This document shows, piece by piece, positions 59,715 to 64,000 of a stretch of 64,000 bases of DNA. The DNA is from DASSKK01 sp035690495 (GTDB lineage: Bacteria > Actinomycetota > Actinomycetes > Propionibacteriales > Nocardioidaceae). Under the pieces are notes generated by a model. That model made no database searches. It had not been told where the DNA came from and saw only the letters and a list, made by a program, of their open reading frames with translations. The translations under genes were made by a program, and so were the position numbers. How positions within the stretch are numbered: the first letter of the stretch is position 1; every line of letters begins with the position of its first letter. The DNA is taken from assembly GCA_035690495.1 (NCBI GenBank), contig DASSKK010000061.1:16617-80616 (forward strand), read 5' to 3'.

Positions 59715-60734
59715 TCACGCTACCTGGGGCGGGGCCCCGGTGAGGTCAACCGGGCAGCCGGTGTCGTCGAAGTGCCTCCAGCCGACGGCGGCGACCAGCT
59801 GCCACCACTGTGCCGGCGTCCCGTCACCGTCGACGCGGAGCCCGCCGTCCTCGACGTACGCCGTCCACCCCGCCAGGCGCCCGCTCAGCCCGCCGTCGAG
59901 CTGTTGGACATCGGGACACTCGTGCGCGGTGCCCAGGCCGGCCAGGTCCGGCGCCAGGTACGTCGGACGCATTCGCCGTGGGGCGGCCAGCAGCTCCTCC
60001 ACGCCGGTGACCCCGGTGAGCACCAGCAGGCTGTCCAGGCCGGCCGAGGCAGCGCCTTCGATGTCGGTCTCCAGCCGGTCCCCCACCATCAGCGCGCGCT
60101 CGGGCCGTGACCCAGTGCGGCGCAGCGCCTCCTCGAACAGCGGCAGCTTCGGCTTGCCGGCCACCTCGGGGTCCCGCCCGGCGAAGGTCCGCACGACGTC
60201 CACCAGCGCACCGTTGCCGGGCCCCTCCCCCGTCGGCAGCGGAAGGGTGGCATCGGTGTTGGCCGCCACCCACGGCAGTCCGCCGCGCACGAGCATCGCC
60301 CCCTTGCTGATCGTGGACCAGGTCAGGTCCGGGTGGTAGCCGGAGACCACCGCCGCCACCTGCTCGTCGACGGTCTGCACCGGTCGCAGCCCGCGCTCGG
60401 CCAGCGCCTGGAACAAGCCGGCCCCGCCGATCACGAACACACTCGCGCCCCGGGGCAACCGGTCGGCAAGCAGCCGGGCGGCCGCCTGGGCGGAGGTGAC
60501 CACGTCGTCGGCGCCGGCGGACACCCCGAGCGCGTTGAGGTGCACCGCGACCGTCGAGGGCAGCCGCGAGGCGTTGTTGGTCACGAACAGTACCCTCATC
60601 CCGGCTGCTGCGGCCCCGGCCAGCTGGTCGGCCGCCCCCGGCACCGGCTCGGATCCGACGTACACCACCCCGTCGAGGTCGATCAGCGCCACGTCGTAGG
60701 TCTCCCACAGGGGACCTGGGCTGGTCTCGAGCAC
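59715..60734 (-). CDS. HAD-superfamily hydrolase, class IIA (NagD/PGP-like)
   Basis: A 339-residue HAD IIA phosphatase. Motif I is IDLDGVVY, motif II TNNAS, motif III the Lys in GKPKLPLF and motif IV GDRLETDI. Mycobacterial Rv1692 at this place is a glycerol-3-phosphate phosphatase. The last 80 residues form a short extension beyond the HAD core. The GTG at 60734 has GGAGGAG just upstream. It is the first gene of the minus-strand group, divergent from the DUF1015 gene. Confidence 0.92.
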   Translation of the reverse strand: MLETSPGPLWETYDVALIDLDGVVYVGSEPVPGAADQLAGAAAAGMRVLFVTNNASRLPSTVAVHLNALGVSAGADDVVTSAQAAARLLADRLPRGASVFVIGGAGLFQALAERGLRPVQTVDEQVAAVVSGYHPDLTWSTISKGAMLVRGGLPWVAANTDATLPLPTGEGPGNGALVDVVRTFAGRDPEVAGKPKLPLFEEALRRTGSRPERALMVGDRLETDIEGAASAGLDSLLVLTGVTGVEELLAAPRRMRPTYLAPDLAGLGTAHECPDVQQLDGGLSGRLAGWTAYVEDGGLRVDGDGTPAQWWQLVAAVGWRHFDDTGCPVDLTGAPPQVA

Positions 60735-60783
60735 TGTCTCCTCCTGGTGTCCTCCTGCCGGCCGCTGCGCCCCCCGGGTCTCG

Positions 60784-60789
60784 TAGGAT
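60784..60789 (+). promoter_or_regulatory. -10 element of a leaderless promoter
   Basis: TAGGAT ends 6 bases before the GTG at 60796. Confidence 0.5.
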
Positions 60790-60795
60790 GCGACG

Positions 60796-62010
60796 GTGCC
60801 TGGTTTCGTGCTGGCCCCGTTTCGCGGGCTGCGGTTCGACGAGGCGGCGGTCGGGGACCTCGGCACCGTGATCTCTCCGCCGTACGACGTCCTGGACGCC
60901 GACACGGTGCGGAGTCTGGAGGCCGCGAACCGGCGCAACATCGTCCGGCTGATTCTGTCACGACGCTTCGAGCGGCCCTACCTCGCGGTCAGGGAGCGAC
61001 TGCAGCAGTGGCGCGAGCGGTCCTACCTGTGCGCCGACCCTGCGCCGGGGCTGTACGTCTACGAGTACGTCGTGGGCGGGACCGCGGTGCGCGGTCTGAT
61101 CGGCCTGCTCGGGCTGCGCCAGGAGCAGGAACGGATCGTGCTCCCCCACGAGGAAGTGATGCCCGGTCCCGTGGACGACCGCACCGTCCTGATGCGCACC
61201 ACCCAGACCAACCTGGAGCCGATCCTGCTCGTGCACGACGGCCCGGCCCGGCTGCGTGAGGTCGTCGACGACGTCGTCCGGGAGGCTCCGCTGGCCGACT
61301 TCCTCGCACTCGACGGCAGCGGACACCGGCTCTGGTCGGTGCTCGACGAGGACGTACTGGCCGAGATCGACGGGGAGCTGGCCGGCACGCAGGCGATGAT
61401 CGCCGACGGCCATCACCGCTACGCCGCCTACCTGAGGCTGCAGGCCGAGCAGCGCGGCGAGGAGCCGCCAGGGCGGTCCCCCTGGGACTTCGGGCTGGCG
61501 ATGCTCGTCGACCGCCACGACAGCGCGCTGCGCGTGGGCCCGATCCACCGCTCGGTCGCCGCCGTGACGATGGCAGACCTCAGCGAGATGTGCGCGGAGC
61601 GGGACGACCGGCTCGCAGAGCAGCCGGACCGGGAGGCGGCACTGGCCGCGCAGGCCGCCCGCGCCGGCGCGGCCGAGGACGCCACGTTCGTGATCTCCGA
61701 CGGCCAGGCCTGGGCGCTGCTCTCGACCGCGCGCACCCACGAGGTGGACGCCGCCGTTCTGCACGAGACGCTGCTTCCCGCCTGGGCGGTCGCCGATGCC
61801 CAGGTGGGCTACCACCACTCCTTGGACCAGGCGCTGCACACGATCACGCGGCAACCCGGGCTGGTGGTGGCGGTCCATCCGCCGAGCCTCGAGCAGGTGA
61901 TGGCCAGCGCCGCACGCGGGATACGCATGCCCCGCAAGTCGACGTCGTTCGCTCCGAAGCCGCGGATGGGCATGGTGATGCGCGACCTGCGCGACTGGTC
62001 GGCCGGGTAG
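60796..62010 (+). CDS. DUF1015 family protein (SerK-like fold possible)
   Basis: A 404-residue DUF1015 protein: LAPFRGLRFD, ISPPYDVLDADTVRSLEA, HEEVMPGPVDDRTVLM, ADGHHRYAAYLRL. Distant relatives include archaeal serine kinases of cysteine biosynthesis, but members in bacteria remain uncharacterised. It is the only plus-strand gene in this 22-kb block. The leaderless arrangement (TAGGAT, 6 bases, GTG) supports the start. Confidence 0.9.
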   Translation: MPGFVLAPFRGLRFDEAAVGDLGTVISPPYDVLDADTVRSLEAANRRNIVRLILSRRFERPYLAVRERLQQWRERSYLCADPAPGLYVYEYVVGGTAVRGLIGLLGLRQEQERIVLPHEEVMPGPVDDRTVLMRTTQTNLEPILLVHDGPARLREVVDDVVREAPLADFLALDGSGHRLWSVLDEDVLAEIDGELAGTQAMIADGHHRYAAYLRLQAEQRGEEPPGRSPWDFGLAMLVDRHDSALRVGPIHRSVAAVTMADLSEMCAERDDRLAEQPDREAALAAQAARAGAAEDATFVISDGQAWALLSTARTHEVDAAVLHETLLPAWAVADAQVGYHHSLDQALHTITRQPGLVVAVHPPSLEQVMASAARGIRMPRKSTSFAPKPRMGMVMRDLRDWSAG

Positions 62011-62040
62011 GCGCACCCTCGGTGGGAGTCCGCGAGGTGC

Positions 62041-62379
62041 TCAGGCACGCCGGGCCTCGAGCACCTCGACCTCCAACCGGGTCTGCGGACCCGAGGCCAC
62101 CCGGTAGTGGCGACGTCGCAGGGCACCACGCACCAGCACCTGCTCGCCGACCGCCCACCGGGCCACCGTCCGGCGGGCTCGCGCGGACCAGGCCACGCAC
62201 TCGACCCAGTCGACGCTCTGCTTGGACCTCGCCGTCATCGGCGTCCTGGTGCGCGGCACGCTGATCCGGAACGTGAGGATCTCGTCGCCGCTGGGCAGGG
62301 TTCGCTGAGCCGGAGCGCCGGTGACGCGTCCGGCCAGCCTCACCTCGTTGGCGGGCTCTGTTGACTCGTCTTCGGACAT
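62041..62379 (-). CDS. Single-stranded DNA-binding (OB-fold) protein
   Basis: A 112-residue SSB-family protein: EVRLAGRVTGAPAQRTLPSGDEILTFRISVPR, then VDWVECVAWSARARRTVARWAVGEQVLVRGALRRRHYR. It has only the OB fold and lacks the acidic C-terminal tail that recruits partners in replicative SSB, so it is a second, specialised SSB. The ATG at 62379 follows GGAGG. It lies 120 bases behind the TPR gene. Confidence 0.85.
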   Translation of the reverse strand: MSEDESTEPANEVRLAGRVTGAPAQRTLPSGDEILTFRISVPRTRTPMTARSKQSVDWVECVAWSARARRTVARWAVGEQVLVRGALRRRHYRVASGPQTRLEVEVLEARRA

Positions 62380-62499
62380 CGGCCACCTCCTCCGCCCCCA
62401 GCGTGGCGGACACGCACGTCGTCCGGCGAGGCGATCTCGGTGCCTGTGCACAATGCGAGCAGCAATGCGCCTGTGGAGGCTTTCCGGTCGGCCCCGGCG

Positions 62500-63333
62500 T
62501 CAGCCCTGTTCGAGCTCGGCAGCGCGCTCGGCCGCGTCGGTGGCCTGCTCCCCGTCGACCGCGACGGTCCGGTGGAACCACTCGAGTGCGTCGGCTCCCC
62601 GGCCCGCGGCGAGCAGCGCCTCGGCGTAGGCGTAGCGCAGCCGCGCCACCCACGGTGCCCGCGACCGGGAGCGCAGCGGGGCGGTCTCCAGGGTGCGCAA
62701 GGCCGCGTCGATCTCGCCGCGGTCCAGCCGGGCACCGGACTCGACGATCGTCATCTCCGCCTGCTCCGCCTCGCCCAGGGAGGCGACAGCCGGGCTGTGC
62801 GCGAGCTCCAGAGCCTTGTCCGGCCGTCCGAGCGCGCGCTCACAGTCGGCCATCACCGGCAGATAGTCGTTCGAGCCGTTCATCCGCTTGGCGGCACGCA
62901 GCTCGGAGAGCGCTTCGGTGTACTCGCCCGCTGCGTATGCGGCCTCTCCGCACGCCTCACGCACGACGGCGATGCGCGCAGCCCGGGCGCGAGCGGCCGA
63001 CGCGTGCCGGTAGGCGGTTGCGGGGTCCTCGTCCATCAGCAGTGCGGCAGCGACCAGATGCCGTGCCACTCGAGCGGCCAGCTTCTCCGGCAGGCCGCGC
63101 AGCTGTGCCGCGACGGCGCGGTCGAGCTCGCGGCCGGTGACCTGCTCCGGTATCGGCGGCCCGTCGTACGCCGCCTGCTCGGCACTGCGGCGCTCGGGGT
63201 CGGAGGGCTCGGACCCACGCTGCCGCCCGCCGCGCTGCGGCGTGCGACCAGGTTGCCGATCGCCACGGTGGCCTCGGCCGCCGCTGCGCGGTCGATCCCT
63301 GCCGTCGCGACGGGGGTCCTTGCCGCTGGCCAC
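62500..63333 (-). CDS. TPR-repeat protein
   Basis: A 277-residue protein. The first 65 residues are basic and Gly/Arg/Asp rich (RRDGRDRPRSGGRGHRG). The rest contains helical tetratricopeptide-like repeats (LMDEDPATAYRHASAARARAARIAVVREACGEAAYAAGEYTEALSELRAAKRM and similar). It matches the TPR protein at the end of this block in mycobacteria (Rv1691). Starts are uncertain: GTG at 63333 (10 bases after GGAGG) is used, and GTG at 63342 is possible. It is the nearest gene to the rRNA operon. Confidence 0.82.
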   Translation of the reverse strand: MASGKDPRRDGRDRPRSGGRGHRGDRQPGRTPQRGGRQRGSEPSDPERRSAEQAAYDGPPIPEQVTGRELDRAVAAQLRGLPEKLAARVARHLVAAALLMDEDPATAYRHASAARARAARIAVVREACGEAAYAAGEYTEALSELRAAKRMNGSNDYLPVMADCERALGRPDKALELAHSPAVASLGEAEQAEMTIVESGARLDRGEIDAALRTLETAPLRSRSRAPWVARLRYAYAEALLAAGRGADALEWFHRTVAVDGEQATDAAERAAELEQG

Positions 63334-63405
63334 TGTGTCCACGCCTCCGTGCTCGCACTCGCTGGTCCGGGCCTTTACCCCCGCACATGCGGCCTCGTAC
63401 ATGCC

Positions 63406-63434
63406 TGGAGGCCACCGACGAGCGGTGGCCTCCA
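63406..63434 (-). terminator. Hairpin terminator after the rRNA operon
   Basis: A perfect 12-base stem (TGGAGGCCACCG / CGGTGGCCTCCA) with the loop ACGAG lies 11 bases beyond the 5S end. No U-run follows, as is common for actinobacterial terminators. Confidence 0.7.
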
Positions 63435-63444
63435 CGGAAAGTAT

Positions 63445-63563
63445 GTCCGGCGACGTCCTACTCTCCCACAACCTCCCGGTTGCAGTACCATCGGCGCTGA
63501 GAGGCTTAACTTCCGGGTTCGGAATGGAGCCGGGTGTTTCCCTCCCGCTATGGCCGCCGAAAC
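63445..63563 (-). rRNA. rrf: 5S ribosomal RNA
   Basis: About 119 bases on the minus strand. The RNA begins GTTTCGGCGGCCATAGCGGG and contains the conserved ACCCGGCTCCATTCCGAACC, GAAGTTAAGC and GCCGATGGTACTGC blocks. The ends are set by comparison with other actinobacterial 5S genes and may be a few bases off. Confidence 0.95.
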
Positions 63564-63626
63564 TCTATGGAGTTATCAGTCCTGTCGACCGTAACTCGGG
63601 AACCACACAGTGGACGCGCAACATCT

Positions 63627-64000
<374 letters not shown>

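Overview
The window reads as chromosomal DNA of a high-GC Gram-positive actinobacterium, most likely of the Nocardioidaceae (Nocardioides or a relative). This rests on GC-rich coding sequence with many GTG starts, four-base GTGA/ATGA gene overlaps, several apparently leaderless genes, and two gene blocks whose order I recognise from Mycobacterium tuberculosis. The genus is inference; the actinobacterial assignment is firm. Layout, left to right. (1) 1-11.6 kb: a GGDEF protein cut by the left edge, a PLP D-amino-acid enzyme with a HAD phosphatase, a PAP2-type membrane protein, FdhD, the SbcD/SbcC nuclease pair and the TldD/TldE peptidase pair. (2) 11.6-21.8 kb, minus strand: the block pgsA - DUF881 - small basic protein - DUF881 - gcvH - garA - ftsR-type MerR - bifunctional nuclease - second MerR - gcvP, as in M. 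tuberculosis Rv1822-Rv1832, ending in a serine hydrolase translationally coupled to gcvP. Two similar MerR-type dyads lie upstream of the two MerR transcription units. (3) 21.9-37.0 kb: a catabolic island of six divergently arranged units controlled, I infer, by its own GntR/FCD regulator. It holds an Ehu-type (ectoine/hydroxyectoine-like) ABC transporter, an ectoine-hydrolase-like M24 protein read in frame into a PLP aminotransferase, an M20 deacylase, two maleate-isomerase/EutA-like proteins, an amidase, a D-2-hydroxyacid dehydrogenase, a DUF3830 protein, a class III aminotransferase and an aldehyde dehydrogenase. The core ATTGTCAACAAT occurs once in each of its three divergent intergenic regions. 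(4) 37.0-41.1 kb: a small zinc-ribbon protein, a hemerythrin-domain protein, a DinB-like protein, a large KatE catalase and tRNA-Pro(GGG). (5) 41.2-63.3 kb, almost all minus strand: the core block der - plsC-like - cmk - tyrA - aroH - rluB - scpB - scpA - RHH - parA - xerD - ald - NUDIX - pyrG - mctB - steA - recN - nadK - tlyA - small protein - HAD - (DUF1015 on plus) - SSB-like - TPR, matching M. tuberculosis Rv1713 to Rv1691 in order with a few insertions. (6) 63.4-64.0 kb: the end of an rRNA operon on the minus strand (5S and the 3' part of 23S), with a strong hairpin after 5S. Two families of short tandem repeats have entered genes. One (containing GCTCAACC) adds in-frame 7-residue units to GcvP and ScpB. 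The other (G-rich) sits at the stop codon of the second MerR gene and at the junction of the M24/aminotransferase fusion. I see no prophage, transposase, integrase of a mobile element or CRISPR array.
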